Origin: Bugula neritina | Taxonomy: Eukaryota > Bryozoa > Gymnolaemata > Cheilostomatida > Bugulidae | Length of the DNA stretch: 64,000 bases | Reading direction: 5' to 3' | Assembly (NCBI GenBank): GCA_964035545.1 | Contig: OZ037771.1 | Coordinates: 5,326,628 to 5,390,627 of the forward strand | Part shown: positions 22,701 through 37,940 of the stretch, piece after piece | Position numbering within the stretch: position 1 is the first letter of the stretch | How the letters are laid out: every line of letters starts with the position of its first letter | Translations under genes and position numbers: made by a program | Notes under the pieces: model-generated | Told to the model about the DNA's origin: nothing | Databases searched by the model: none | The model's input: only the letters and a program-made list of their open reading frames with translations

Positions 22701-25700
22701 TAGGTTTAAACCATGTTGCAACTGGCAAGGTTTTTTTATTTAACTCCTGTACTATTAATAAGTATAGCATATAAAGAGGAAACTCTTGAAAAAGCTTGGT
22801 AATAAACATACATGTAGAATTAAAAAAAAGCTTTGCAGCTAAAATGTAAAATGTTTCTAAAAGTAAATTTTTAAACCAATAACCATACAAATATAACAAC
22901 ATATTTGAACAAACTTTCCTGATATGATAGTTATTAATTAAATGTATCAATAGTTGAGTCAAAAAGTTAAAATAGAGTGAACAACTCCTGTTAAAATATT
23001 TGGTTCATGCTTAGATGACCTGTAAAATTTTGTCAAAATGTGAAGATTTAGTCAATATCAAGCAGCAAATACTTTTATATTTTGATTGTCAGCGATTGTA
23101 CATATTTAACAAGCCTCCTATATTTTTAGCTTTGATAAATTCTTGGGGTACTTACTTTTATCTCCTACACTTACTTTTATATAATATAATGAAATTATTG
23201 TTCTATTATAGATATATTTCTTTTTATATCATACATTAATTACTTTCAAACTATAAACTTATACTTTTACACGCTATAAAATTGTTTCATATTATTTAAT
23301 TTTTTATGTAATATACTTACTTTTATATCATTGTAGGTGGGAAGTTTGCGCACTAACTTGCCATCATAGGCAGATAAGCCTGCTAACCACTCAACTGTTT
23401 CACAGACTATCAGGGTGTACGCCCTCACTGTACCATTTCTATTGTTAAAATAGTCGCCCACAGTCACTTTTAGAATTCTGTAAAGTATCATACTAAATGT
23501 GCAATTTAACAGAAATTCAAAAGTTATTATAATTTTGAGGCACTTAATATGACTATACTCTTAGAATGAATTTCTAAAACATAAACTTGTTAGATTTCAA
23601 CCAGTTGTCAAAGTTATGCATAGAAAATTGTAACTTAAATTTTTCCCCAACTATTTATGTAACTCGAACGTAACTTTTTTACTTTTGTTATATTTTCTTT
23701 TGTTAAACTTTCTCACTGATGGTAGAATTTGTAGGTCATGAATTTCATAAAATCTGTATGTAAAAGATATACCTAGGAAACCTGCTGTTACTTTTCAACA
23801 AAGTTTACAATACGGACTTGTTTTTGTCATCCTGTAACACTACTCACTATAATGACAATTGACTATACAACAGTAAACGTGTACAATACTTATTAAATTT
23901 TTTGAATTAAGCTAAGAAGTTTAGAACTGGTTGAAAGACAAAATTCATTTTAAATGCCAAATATTTGATCGAGATTCATAGCAAATTATGTAAGTGAAAT
24001 GTGCAGAAAAGAAATCATAGGATATAAGTTGGCATTCAAATGTGGTAGGAACTATTTTTTGCACTAGACTATTATAATATTGTAATATAGTATTATGATA
24101 TGTGTAGTATACTATGATGATTATTATGATTAACTGTCTGGAAATATACAGGTAATCATCATCTGCCAACTTTTAAGTTTAATGAAGCAATATCAGTGGA
24201 ATAGTATTTATTTACTCTTACATAAAATAAATTTAATATAGCTGAATGTTTTACAAAAATTATCAAACATATCCTATGCAATTGAAAAAAATCAACGTTC
24301 GTAGCAATTTCAAATTGTTTAGTTTATGAGTACCTATAATATTATATTTTGAAAAGCCATTTATATTACAGAATATTTTCGTTGCTTACTTTGAGTCACT
24401 GGTATTTTGGTAAACTTGTGGCTTAAAGTGCGATGTGTCAGAGTGTTTGTTGAAGGAAGGCTCTCCTGAACGTAGAATAAACATATACTCAGCCTGTTGT
24501 ACTGCCCCTGCATCCAGTTTAGGTATTCTTGCAGTAAGCTAAATTAACGTCAGCAATATTAATACAAGATCATTATTGCAACTTGACAGCATCAGCTCTA
24601 AAAGGTTTCAAGTTACACAATCTAGGGCTATATGACAGGTTTAGTACTGTGGTGGTACACCAAGGCTATACAACACGTTTAATACTGTAGCAGCACACTA
24701 GGGCACTACACTTACAGATAGGGTGTAGTGGAATCCTGGCTTCAACTCTACTACTCTGTAATGCTTTCCTGAAGTAGTTTCAGTAAAGTTTATTTCTTTT
24801 CTATAGCTTTCATTATACTTTACATTGAGGCCTTTAAATACAAAAGAGAAAATCTACATAGTACAACATACATAGTGGCAACAAGCACTGTATTAACACT
24901 GTCAAAGTATATGCGACTACTGTTGCAGTGCATTATTCAGTTACTGTGTTTGTTATGCCACAAATTAGTGATAGGTTTGTTGTTGTGTAGAGTTTCCATG
25001 TATTATTGCTTTAAAATAATATAATTACAAATAACAGTTGACTAAAAATATTGTATTACATTATCATATATTTTGTGATATATTATATGTTGTATTGTAT
25101 TATTAATATTACATTTTGTAATACATAATTATATTATGTTATATAATATGTTCATGTAAGAAACTCTCACCTGTGAAGTCAGCTGCAAAATTTGTAGGAT
25201 ACTCTATGGGCGTGGCTTCCTTTATAAATTCCAACTGCACTTTAGTGGTGTTCAGAATCTCAACTTTGAGATGATACTATCATATAACAGTTTAAAGTTT
25301 TAATTAGAATATTATTTGTATAGCAAATGCTTTATAGCAAATACTTCATAGTAAATGCAGTATAGAATGATAAAAAGAGGATTTCAACTAAGTTGTAATG
25401 TGGCATAAAATATGTTTCTAAATAGAAAAAACAATAAAAAAAACTTTAAAGTGAAAGAGATTTTTCAAATTAAAATAATAGAGTCGAAACTCAGTAAATT
25501 CCTTACAAATATCGGAACTTGTGAGCAGACAGGATTGATGGAGCCGTTCCAGTGACCATCACTACCGCATCTGATGACGTGTCTGACTTGGTCTGGATTA
25601 TGCTCTAAACCGTACCTCGGCAAACAGGTGTATTCTACCTACATTGGATGTACACTTTACCTACATGTACATGATGTATGTACAATATATATACTCTATC

Positions 25701-28700
25701 TACACAAGATATAAACTTTACCTGCATAGGATATACACTCTGCCTGCGTGAGGCATGTACAATGTACGTACACTACCTACATGGTGTAAATACTGCGCAT
25801 GTACTCTACCTATATGAGATATATATTTTACCTGCATAGGGTATAGACTTTACCTACATAAGGTATGTACAATATTTGTACTCTATCTACATGGGGTATG
25901 TAGAGCTGTCTATATTATCAAGTTAATAGATTTCTATAGTTTATAGTAATGTATTACATATATTTGCATAGAAACATTAGGTATAACAGCAAAATTAAAA
26001 CAATGTTACCATGTTTAAACATTCTTTTCTATACATTCCTTTAAAATAATAAAAACGTCTATTTTATTCATTATCACAGCATAACATTTTACATGGCAGT
26101 TTTCTGAATGCTGGATATGCTTTTATTCATAGCAACTGGCAGGTAAAATAAAGAAAACAAATATTCAAAGTGAAGCCTAACTTACAATAGAACCATAACC
26201 ATAGTCATTTGTGTCATTCTTAATGGCTTGGATGCCTGGTCCTGGCTTTTCACACAAAATTCCTAGAGAAGAAATATTAACTCATCAACCATCTTCCAGC
26301 ACCCTTCGAAAGTCAACGTACTGGTTGAAGGCTTGCTTGTCAAACAATAAGGTTATGTCATCATCAAATTAAACCTGTTTACTTGGCTGGAAATTTTATA
26401 GCAATCCATCAAGAAAGTTTTGTAATCTTAAAAGTCTAGCAATTATAATACTTGAATAAAAATTCGAGCATGTTGTGAAGGTTTAGGTAATGTCAAAACA
26501 AGAAATTTTAACATTTGCTACAAAAGCATTTATTATAACTTATTTAATAAACACTTACGCTCACAATTTACTGCTGAACGATCCCAAGTCCCATTGGCTG
26601 CGCAATTTGCCGAAACAGTAGGGGAGAAAGTCAGGTTGTCGTGGTAACCGTACGGGCAAAGGTAAACAACTTTGGAGCCAAAGGAAAATTCACTACCAGT
26701 TCTTCTAAGCACATTTGTCCCTGGTACTGGTACACCACAGTGAATAGCTGTAAGGTAAATCAGCGTATTTAAAATATGCTGTAGCTTTTTGTACTAAATA
26801 GAAGACAAAATAAAGAAATCTAGCTGCAAGTTTTATGTATTCATTTTATTCAAAAACATCTCTGCAGAGAAAGTTTGTACTAATTACTTTAAATGGTGTA
26901 AGAAATTGAACACTAGCCAATGCATGTTTGACGTCAAACCTTCAGTCAGTTCTCACCAACCAAAGCTGGTTGGTAAGATACTGCACAGCAAAACATTTTG
27001 CTGGACAGTTTTTTGAAAACTGGATATAATTGCTTTAACAAAGCTCTAATAAAAAAAAACAATGAAAAATTTATTTTTGTGCAGAAATATAATATTCATA
27101 TTTAATTTTTTTATTTTTGCTGATGATACCAGTGATATAACACATAGTCAGCAATCTAGCTTCAAAACCATAAATATTTATTGAAAATAAACATATCTCC
27201 TAGATACTCTATGAATCACCTATTTGTCTCAAGGCTAGTATGAATGATAATCTGATCACCTACTGACTAAACTTTGCAGTAAAACAAAATTGAAGTTCAT
27301 TCTCAGTTCAAAAAAATTCAAAACGAAGTATTATAAAACTTTAAGATTGTCTGAGAGAAACAATATTTCAAATTATAATTCAAGTCACTGTAACAAAAGT
27401 AAAGCAGTAAAATACTGAAGCTAGTTGGTAGCCAGTCCATTATGCCTTAATTTAGCTGAGGTAGATGCAAAATAGTGTAAGTATAAGTAGATAAACATTT
27501 TCAATTCTAAGTATAATCGACGTGTATATTAAATACAAATATACATGTAAAATTAGTATTATTATATTTAGGTTACCATACATTTTGTGCTTCGTTTAAA
27601 TAAGTCTTTAGCCCATTTTAACAAAAACTCTTTTCATCAGGGGTTTCTCACAGAGATAGCAACTATAAACTTGCGTGAGTTTTTTTTAGGTTACCATAAA
27701 TGTAAAGTATTAAAGCAAGTCACTACAAAAAATATAAGTACATTTAATGGGAGTATTATGATACTAAATAGAATGTTAGAGTTAGTAATATATACTCATC
27801 TACCTACGCTGACAAGGTGGTACAGGGTCAGGGCTGAATATGTGGTTGTCTGAACACACTGTCGTCTGCACAATTCCTCTAGTACTCTGATTCGCCACAT
27901 ACCCCTCATCACACCACACCTCTATGACATCATCTTTGTACACTGGCAGAGGATGTACCACTGCGGCATGTGTTGTTATAGGGGGCTGCTCACATATAGA
28001 CTCTGATAGAATAGATATTCACCAAACTTCAAATCAGACATAAAATGCCGAGTAGTTCACAGCAATAGAAAAAATAGGCTCTTTTTCATTAGATATATAG
28101 TATAGTTATGCTCAAAATGGTTCATTTGTTGAGTTCAAGTTTTCAATTACGAGTCAAACGTTTTGGTCAAAGACTACTTCAGTTTTTGTATTCTGTTTAT
28201 GATTATTCTGTAAACTTTAGACTCAGATATGTTGCACTTACCTCACTGGACATTAGTGAGTGTATAAGAGAAATAGACATTTTTGACAAAGTTCAAACAA
28301 TAACTATTGGAAAAGAAACCAAATAAAAGTGCTTAGATTTGTAAAGTAGCATGTTGCTGCAGACAATTCTTGTAATCATGCAGACTAGCATCAAGTTTGA
28401 TCAACAAGTCTTGAGCTGTGTTTATCAAATGTGTGAATAGCTTCAGAATATCAAATTAATACAAAAGTTTAGTTGAGTGGCCACTGGAGAGACAGTTATA
28501 CTTACTGTGGCATTCAGGAGGCTCCGCAGACCATTTACCTTTTGATCCACAAGTTATTCTCCTGAAAGACCTGTAACCTATCTCATACTCTGACTTGCAG
28601 TTGAACAGAAGCGAGTCTCCAATAAAATACCCTGTAGCTTTAGGCTTCACAAACGAGCTCTGTATGTAGATGGGTGGTTGAGTGTTTGCCCCAAGTCCAG

Positions 28701-31700
28701 GGTCTGGACACTCCACAGCTAGTGAAACAATGGTTTAACTATAAACTTTCAAGTATGCTTATGCTGAAATTTCGATATATTTCTTATCATCAAACTCAAA
28801 CGCAAATTGAAAAATTTATTATTTTGTTATTTACAATATACATTTGGTACGTAATTGTTGCTCTTTTCACCGCCATGTCCTGATCAGGTGGCAGGTGCAA
28901 TAGGCATTTGGTATCCCTAACACTTATTTCAAATGTAATTCTTATAAAACTGGCTGATCATGAAGTACTATTGAACCCAATCTAGCTGGATTGATCAAGC
29001 TCTATAAATCACACACACATATTAATATGAAAGTAAATGGTAACAAACCAGAGCAATTAACAGGTACAGGTGAGCTCCATTGCCCTGAGGCTAAACATTC
29101 TACTGGTAGCTGTGTGTTAGTAGAACCTTTTATGATAAAGCCTTCATGGCATACATAAATGGCGATGTCCTCATAGTGGTAGGTTCCATTGTGAACTAGT
29201 GTGATGAGAGTTGAGTATAAACCTTGAACTAGGCTCTTACACAGCACACCTGGTAAACAGTTGTAGATTCATGTCTCAGAATTGCAAAGGAGGTATCGGT
29301 ATGCCTTATTAGTTTCTATATTAACTAGCTGTGGCATATATCTGTTGTAAACAAAGCTGAATTGAATAGATGCTGCGGCATGGGGTTGAGGCCTATCCTT
29401 ATCAAACAGTCCGATAAAATTTAAACCAGATATTCGCATTATGTTCTGTTCATTTTATCCTCTACAACTAGTATTCAATAAAAAAGACACTCACGAACAC
29501 AATGTGGTGGATTGTCACTCCAAGTTCCATTGCTGCTGCATGTAATGTTTCTAAAAGTTTTGCTATTAGTCATTTTGTAGCCTTCAAGACATCTATAAGA
29601 CAATGTTGTCCCAATTTGTATGTAATCAGCTGGATCAATTCTCATTGCATTTTCTCCATACCCTGAAATGAATATTCCAATTATTATTGGTAAAACTGCA
29701 TAGATGACAACATATATTCTTAAGAAATGTGTTCTAAGCAAGTATAGGCACGCATAAAGTTTCTGTATAACATGAAACAAAAGTCTGATAAGTATAAAAT
29801 ATTTGCTGGTTCTAAACATCTAGAAAATAAAAAACTGCAAAAGAAAAAACATGTTCACAATCATTTAAAATATAAATATCAACTATCAATTGTAATAAGA
29901 ATTACATATGCGAATATCATTTTTATTGACTTTTTGATAAGTTGCTACCAACTCAACAACTGTAATAGTTACCAGGATCAGCACAGCACACCCTTGTCTC
30001 TACCGAATCTCCTGCGCAGTTTCTTGAACACACGGGTTTGGGGTTGTCACATTGTCTGGTACGCCGCTGAGACTTTGAGACGTCACAGGCTGACCATTCT
30101 GTCCACTCTGACCAACCACCTGCAACAGAGTTTGTGCTGCAGAGTTCAGCTCTTATATATGAATTGTTTCATGCTGCAAAATATTTTCAACAGTCTGTAT
30201 TTGGACAACTGTTTGCAAGTAGTACTTCCAATCAAGTTATTAAAAATTTTTTGAACCAGTATTGACCTTATGTATCTATACGACATTATTGAAACGTTTT
30301 CAAAGTGCCCGTTTTTCAAATGACGCTTTCAAATGTCAAATCAATAAGTCACTTTACAACAATCGGCTTGTAATACAAGTGCTAGCCTTGCATGCTGAAA
30401 TGACAATGTGGTATAGGTATACACCGTCTTTCTCTAAATGGAAAAATCTCATCCCTATCATGGTAATCTTGAAAACTAGAGCAATTTCCTAAAGTCTCTC
30501 CATGTTAATGTTTGCTTACCAACTGTTATAGTAAATTCACTTGTTTGGCAAAAAAAACTGTGCTTAGCAGTACAGCTGATGAGCTCCCATCTAACTGGTG
30601 TAATGAGTATACACTGTCCAGGACTTGGTTTCACAGCTTGCCCCTTCCAGTTTTCAAAGTTCAGCTCTTTGCCGTTCCGCCAACTCAAACCACCAGCTGC
30701 AGTTCAGATTAATTAGTAGATGGATAAATTCTTAGTCAAAGAAGTTAATAGTTATTAGCTACTAGTTACTAGCTTATGTAAAAGAGAATATACACATTAA
30801 TTACAAAATTTTATGCTAAACATAGGCATAACAGTGCACCTCTAACCCCAAACCCAAATTTCTACCCCATATCCACAATCACCCACTCCAATTTCGAAAA
30901 TTTGCCACTTTTACCTACTTTTCATTTATTTGTGCCATTATCATTGGTGCCATTATTACTTGTGCCATTATTACCTGTGCCATTTTTACCGGACATCGTG
31001 TAGGCTATTGGAAACCTTAATTTTTTTAAATTATTTAGAAAAGTATTTTAATTGACTAGAATAGATAGTATTGTCTTTGTGAGAATGAGCAATGTGAGTG
31101 CTCTTTAACCAAGTCTTTACTCGGTTACATAAATATAAAAACAGAACTGAATGCTATCCATGTCAAATTAACAATGGTTCTGTAAAGACTCCAACTCTTG
31201 ACCCAGATCGCACACATGATGCAGCGCTGTAACCAGCAGTTCTGGCAAACACATAGCTAAATAACTGAGTACTATTAAGCCTGAGTAATGCTGAGTAATA
31301 TTAAGGCATATAATACCAATGCTGAGTAATATTAAGGCATTCAATACCAACACTGAGTAATATTAAGGCATTTAATACCAATTCATGAGTAATATCAAGG
31401 CATATAATACCAACACTGAGTAATATTAAGGCATATAATACCAATGCTGAGTAATATTAAGACATATATAATACCAATGCTAAGTAATATCAAAACATAT
31501 AATACCAATACTGAGTTTTGGTAAATTTTATACATACCAGAATACACTCCACCTGTCCAGAGACTTCGGATGGTTTTGGTACTGTTCATGAACTCCTGAA
31601 TGAACTTGTTTTCTTTCTTATTTGTAATGGAGATCAAGGAACCTTCTTGAGAGGGAAAAGGAAAAGTAATTTCAGGGTTTTGGTATTGCAATGCATTAAG

Positions 31701-34700
31701 GTACTCTTCAAAAGTCTTATATATGGTGGTGCTTTATAGGAAATTATAGCACAAATAACAAATGCTACTAACTTTCAAATGGTAAGGCAAAGCGTTGTAC
31801 TGATTCAATCAGTGCTAATATAATATATAACAAGAGTATAATTATGCTGCATATATTATGATGATACTATGACCAGTCACGCGTGGGCAATTTTACTGAT
31901 ATTTTGTTACACTTGTGTCTACTAAATCTTAAGATAAATAATCGTAATAGGATGTTATAGTAAATATACAGCATGGTAATAATGTAGCGCATATTAGTGT
32001 AATGTGCTATACTGTAGTATAGTGTAGATTAGTTTAATATATGCCGCAATGAGTCTTTATCATACAGGACTTGACTGCAGTGTGCTATACTATTCTTTAG
32101 TGTGCTACACTATTCTGTAGTGTGCTATACTATTCTTTAGTGTGCTATACTATTCTGTAGTGTGCTATACTGTAGTGTGCTATACTATTCTTTAGTGTGC
32201 TATACTATTCTTTAGTGGTCTATATCGTACCGGACTTTACTACATTATATATTATATCATATACATTATACCTAAATCAACACAAAACTCATCGCATAAT
32301 ATAAATCATATTACTGTCACATTACAAGCTGTTGGTCTAAACTTCTCTTAGTCTTAAGTTTACTACAGTTTCACGATAAACTGGGCTCATAGTTTAGTTT
32401 GCAGGTAGCTTACCTTTCACTAAAGTCAAACACTGGTTGTTAGCATTGTCTGCTGTGTCCTTCACAGGGAAAAAAGCATAGCACCTGTCTGTTTGGTTAC
32501 TATAAATCATCACGTGTTTGCCATCCTGCAGATATTATATGTATTAGCTGTAAACATAGTGCACATATTTCCAACAAATGTATGGTAAACAAGTACATAG
32601 ACTGCTAACAGAAATTTTATAGATTGCTAACAAGAAGTTTATAGAATACTAACCAGAAGTTTATAGACAGCTAACAATGAGTTTATAGGTAACTAACAAG
32701 AAGTTTATAGAATACTAACAAAAAAGTTATAGAATGTGTCTCACTATCTTACAGGTTTACACGGAGGGAGGGTGGAGGGTGGTGGTGACCAAGTGCTGTT
32801 TGTGAGACACTGTAGCTTGATGACGTCATCAGTTCTATGGGCACTGTATCCCAGAATGCACGTGGCTAGGACAATGCTGCCAGCTGCAAAGCGACTTGAA
32901 GAGACAGCGTGTATCAGTTGGTATGTGGGAGGTAGCTGTACAGGTTTGCAGTCAATCGCTGTAAAACATGGTTCAAATGTATCGGCATTGTCCCACAACT
33001 CTACCTTAATAAGTTATAGTTTCTAGTGTTGAGTTTACACAGTGGTCTTTGGAATTTAATAGTTAGCACGTCTGCTTGCAAGCTGAAGGTCTCAGATTTG
33101 AATTCCTACCCGATGCAATTGGTCACTTGATTCTCCTGATAAGGGATAAACGAACGAACACCAATTCACAAAACACTCTGCAGCTAGAGCTTAGCCCGGT
33201 AGGTTTACATTACATTCAGAACCTTAAATTAACATAACCGTTGATATTGTTATCTCTACATCAGTTGCATCATTTCATAATCAAGGCATTGGTATTGTGA
33301 ATAAACTGTACTGTTTGGATTATTGCTGTAAACAGAATTATTTTATAATGCTATAAGTTTCTTTTTGCTACCATTAGCTTTCTTACTGTTTGCCTTTCTT
33401 ATTATGTGTTGAAAGCCAAATTATATTGGTTTTTTATTCTATTTTCATTCAGGGACAACAGCTCTAACAAGATGGTGACTCACATCTTACTACTGTTTAT
33501 ATACATATTTACATATTATTGTTATTGGACTCTTTTGTTAGTGAATACTTAATCTCTCTCAGGTGGGTTAAAATTCCTAAGTTGAAATAATATTATTGTT
33601 GTGTATTTATTATATATTGCCAATTGTCTTTTCTAGTCTTTTGCTAACATGCATTTTCCATCTGTAAGACTAATATTAAAGTCAATTTTTAGTTTTTGAT
33701 GAAACGCAAAGTCAGTAACAAAACCGATACTGTTTTACCAATACTGGTATTATGAATCACTCACCCACTGAACAGCTGAGCTCGGACGATGTTAAAGACC
33801 AACCCACAGTTTTGTGAACTTTTGAATATTGGCAGGTAGCTTCCTTGAACCTCTCACCGTTAGCATGCATGTAACCTTCCTTGCAATAAATCTTCTGAGG
33901 GCTTACATCTTTAAAAGATAACACACAGATATGGCCAATTTTATTTATGATATGGTAGCAATTCCTTGTGATATATACATGTTGACTCAAAAATAACTTA
34001 GATATATTTACACATATACCAAGTCAGCTTCCCAACTACAAAACTAATGAGCTATTCAGGAAACATTGGCAATTTCTAATAAAATGGTTATAAAAAAAAG
34101 TTAAACTAGCAGTTTTTCTTATGAGTAAAAATAAACTTAAGCTAAATCTTCTTACACATGACTTATTCAGGACATGAAAGCTTCTCGGCAAGTTTGAGAA
34201 CATGGTGAAATAAGAAAGAATGGGTAAATATATGCACATGAAATACCACCTTAACGAGTTTCTGGCTAAATATTAATATGTTGAATTGAAAACAAAACAT
34301 AATGGGTATCTAAGAGTCTCAACTAAATTGGAGACACTGGATAACATTTATAAATAAATCTGTCATTTAAGGAAGTTCCGAAAGTCTCAGAAAAAGTTAT
34401 TATACTCAATGAAATAGAAAATAACTTCGTCATAAAAGAAAGCTCAGTCATAAGGGAAGGAGTGTAAAGGGTGTAGCGTAGTAGCTCAGTCAAAGAGGAA
34501 GGGGGTGCATCATAGTTTAGTCATAGGAGGAGGGGCACAGGAAATAGACTCACCAACGTCAAACACAATGCTATCTCTTTCAACTGTTGGTGGAAGCTGC
34601 CACCTTGAGCAACAAGGATAACCTTTATCTTCTCTTAATCCCTCATGATCATTCACATACTCAATAACTTTAAACAGAAAAAGTAATGCAAATTTTATGA

Positions 34701-37700
34701 AGTTAAAAACCATAGGCATCAAACACAACGAGAAGTGATGAAATGCGGTGTTCTATTAGCTGTAACAGTTTATTGAGTAAACAAACTGGTAAATTATATG
34801 GTAATTTTATTAGCTAATAGAAATAATTTATGTTTATACAAAAATTTATAAATTGTAGCTGTACAATTGTCATAATGATTATCCTGTCAAAATATTCATA
34901 TGAACTACATAAATTCACTTTAACAGAGTATCTATGTTTAATGCTTAAGGTTAGATTCTATTTTACAGTAAAACAGGCAACAAGCATCAGGTCTAATTGT
35001 TTTGCTTAAAAATTTCTCTAAGCTAGCCATACATGAACAAAGAGAGGGCAACACATTATGCTCAAACCAATTAGTTATAACGTGGTGTAATTACATATGT
35101 TTTTAGTTTTTTCCAAAGTTTCAATTTCTTGAAGAGTTTTCTTTTTGCATATCTTTGGGTTGCAGGCATCTGGTCTAAGAATGCATCTTCTACGAATAAC
35201 GACCATACGTCTTCTACCATCACAGCTTCCTGATTGCCAATCCGACCATTGCAGCTCAACTACACAAAACATCAAGAATTTTAATTTGAATCTTTGTTGA
35301 TCACGGTCTAGCAACATGACACAATTATCAGGTCAGCCAAATGTATTAATAGTGTATGAGTAGAAAACATGTCATAAACAACAGACAACTCCTGAACATT
35401 ACACGCAAGTAAAAGAAACTATTTAAATGTTCAACACTTCTGCCAATTAGTTGATTCTGAGAAACTAACACGTAGTTTCAACTAAGTTTTTCTTATCATA
35501 AGCACTAGTGCTATATTTTCAGCATAATATAGAGCTGCTATACACAAAGTAAAATTGTTTAAGTGTTCAATTGATTTCAACATCAGCAGCATAGGCAAAA
35601 ATTCACAATTATTACTCATTAAAAAGTTATATAATTATTTTTCAGCTAAATGTAAATTATGAAAATTTGACATATTCCTAATTGACCGACATAAAACGAA
35701 ACAATACAAATAACATTTTATCAATACTTTTAAATATAAGTGAAAAGTGGAAGGAAGGTAGCTTTATAAAACATTGATAATAAAATAACAATGTTTCTAA
35801 ATTGACAATCACAAGCTAAAGGTTTGCATGGCTCTGCACGATCAGTCATCATTGGTGATAACACTAAGATAGTTCAGAAATGATTATACTGGTGTATTTC
35901 ATACTATGCATTTTTGTACAACCGAGATTTGACTAGACAGGTACAGGATGTTAGTTGTTGCCTTCCCCACTACCAGGTTAAGGTATTACCGAGTAACAAA
36001 GAAGCAAAACCTTAATTGCATTTCTACATACAAGTTGCAACCATATTGTAATTTAAAATACAAACCATCAGAATTCCGTGGCTTCTCGCACACAATGGCA
36101 TGCTTCCTATTGCCATTTTCAGTAACAATTGAATTTGTTTTGAAGGAGTATACCAAATGTTGAGATGCTCTGGCAACCTCCCAATTAATTCTTTCTACCA
36201 GACCTGAATCAGAGAGAGCCGGCTCCTATAGAACAGACAGACAGAAACACAGAATAAGTCATGGTGTGCAAACCGCCATGTCCTAAACATAGTTATAGCA
36301 AAATCAAGTATTAAAAACATGAATCTTTAGCATTTGAGTGGCATAGTTTCTGTGGGTGACACGAAATTTCGAAAATGACATTTGGAAAACACTTATTTAG
36401 AAAACGGACAATTCACCAATAGACAATTGAAAAATAGACAATTATAAAATTGACCTTTGAAAAATAGACATTTGGAAAATGAAAAATATTAAACATGGAC
36501 TAGTCTGGAGAGGGTGCTCTGCATTTGGTCGGGTCTAAAACAGCATTTTGTAAATATGTGCAATTTAAAATTGAAACTGTTCAGTAAGTTATTTTACTTT
36601 CATGATAGGCCTAACTGATTCAGGCTTTATATTTATTGTTGAAAGCTATTTTGGACTTGGTCAAATTCTGACCGCCTCTCCAGATACTCCATGTTTAACA
36701 TTATTCATTTTCCAAATGCCATTTTCCAAATGTCTATTTTCCAAATGTCCATTTTCCAAATGTCTATTTTCCAAATGTCCATTTTCCAAATGTCTATTTT
36801 CCAAATGTCCATTTTCCAAATGTCTATTTTCCACTTGTCTATTGGTGGACTGTTTGTCTTCCAAATAAGGGTTTTTCAATTGGCATTTTCCAATAGTCAT
36901 GAATTCGTTTTTGTGAAGTTTTGGAAATGCATTGATGTTATGAGGTCACATGTTGCTATGAATCTACTGCTACCATATAGTTGTGACACACTTTGTAGGC
37001 CTATTGTATTTCGAGCAATCTAAATTAATATAACTTCACTCACATTGAATTGAGAAGTAACCCAGCTAACTGTCTCTGTATTCTTGTTGGATACGACTAT
37101 AAAAATATAAACATCTATTGTGTATATTATATTCATAGAGCAACTGGAAATTTATTCAGTAATAATATCTATATAGTATTTAATAATTGTGTAGCTACAC
37201 ATGGTAATACCATTAAAAATAAAAACAATAAGTGTAGTCAACAAAGTTTTAGTTTTGAGGAGATAATTTCAAGTTTGAGTCATACAATTATTTTATAAAA
37301 ATAATAGCTTACTATCAACTATATACATGTATTGCATTGTAGTTCATGTTAACGTTTTTTATTATATATTTTCATAAACAGAATAGCCGGCAGATTTGAA
37401 AAAAAGTCCTTTTAGGGACACTAACCACCACTAGTCCAAACTGGCTCAGTCATATACTCAGATAGAAAGCTGGTAAGAGTTCTCTCTTCTTCCACGGTTT
37501 CAAATGCAACTAGATAACCGCCACCATTCATAAAGCATGAAAAATTTGCTCCTTTAAAGTTGGTCAGTTGACTCTTTGGCCCCCAAGTGTAGCAGCTACA
37601 TTTATGTAAACATAAATATTGAGTGCCTACAAAGGATGGGCAACACTCATTCAAAATGTTTTAGTTTATACTTGTATTCACTAATTTTTAAAGACAAACA

Positions 37701-37888
37701 AGTCTAAAAGTCTAAAAGTATACTTAATGGTACTTTATGCGTGTTTTTACAAAACTTTTTATAAAACATCCAGAATAAATATACATTGAAAAAGTAAAAG
37801 CAAGCATAAGCCAATCAAGCCTGTAATGTATATTTTAGTTACTCACATACAATTTGTAATTGAAGACTTCACTCTCTCCATATAAACA

Positions 37889-37940
<52 letters not shown>

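Noticed and set aside
22503-22703. Plus-strand 66-residue frame
   Set aside because: Antisense to the receptor exon near 22.5 kb.
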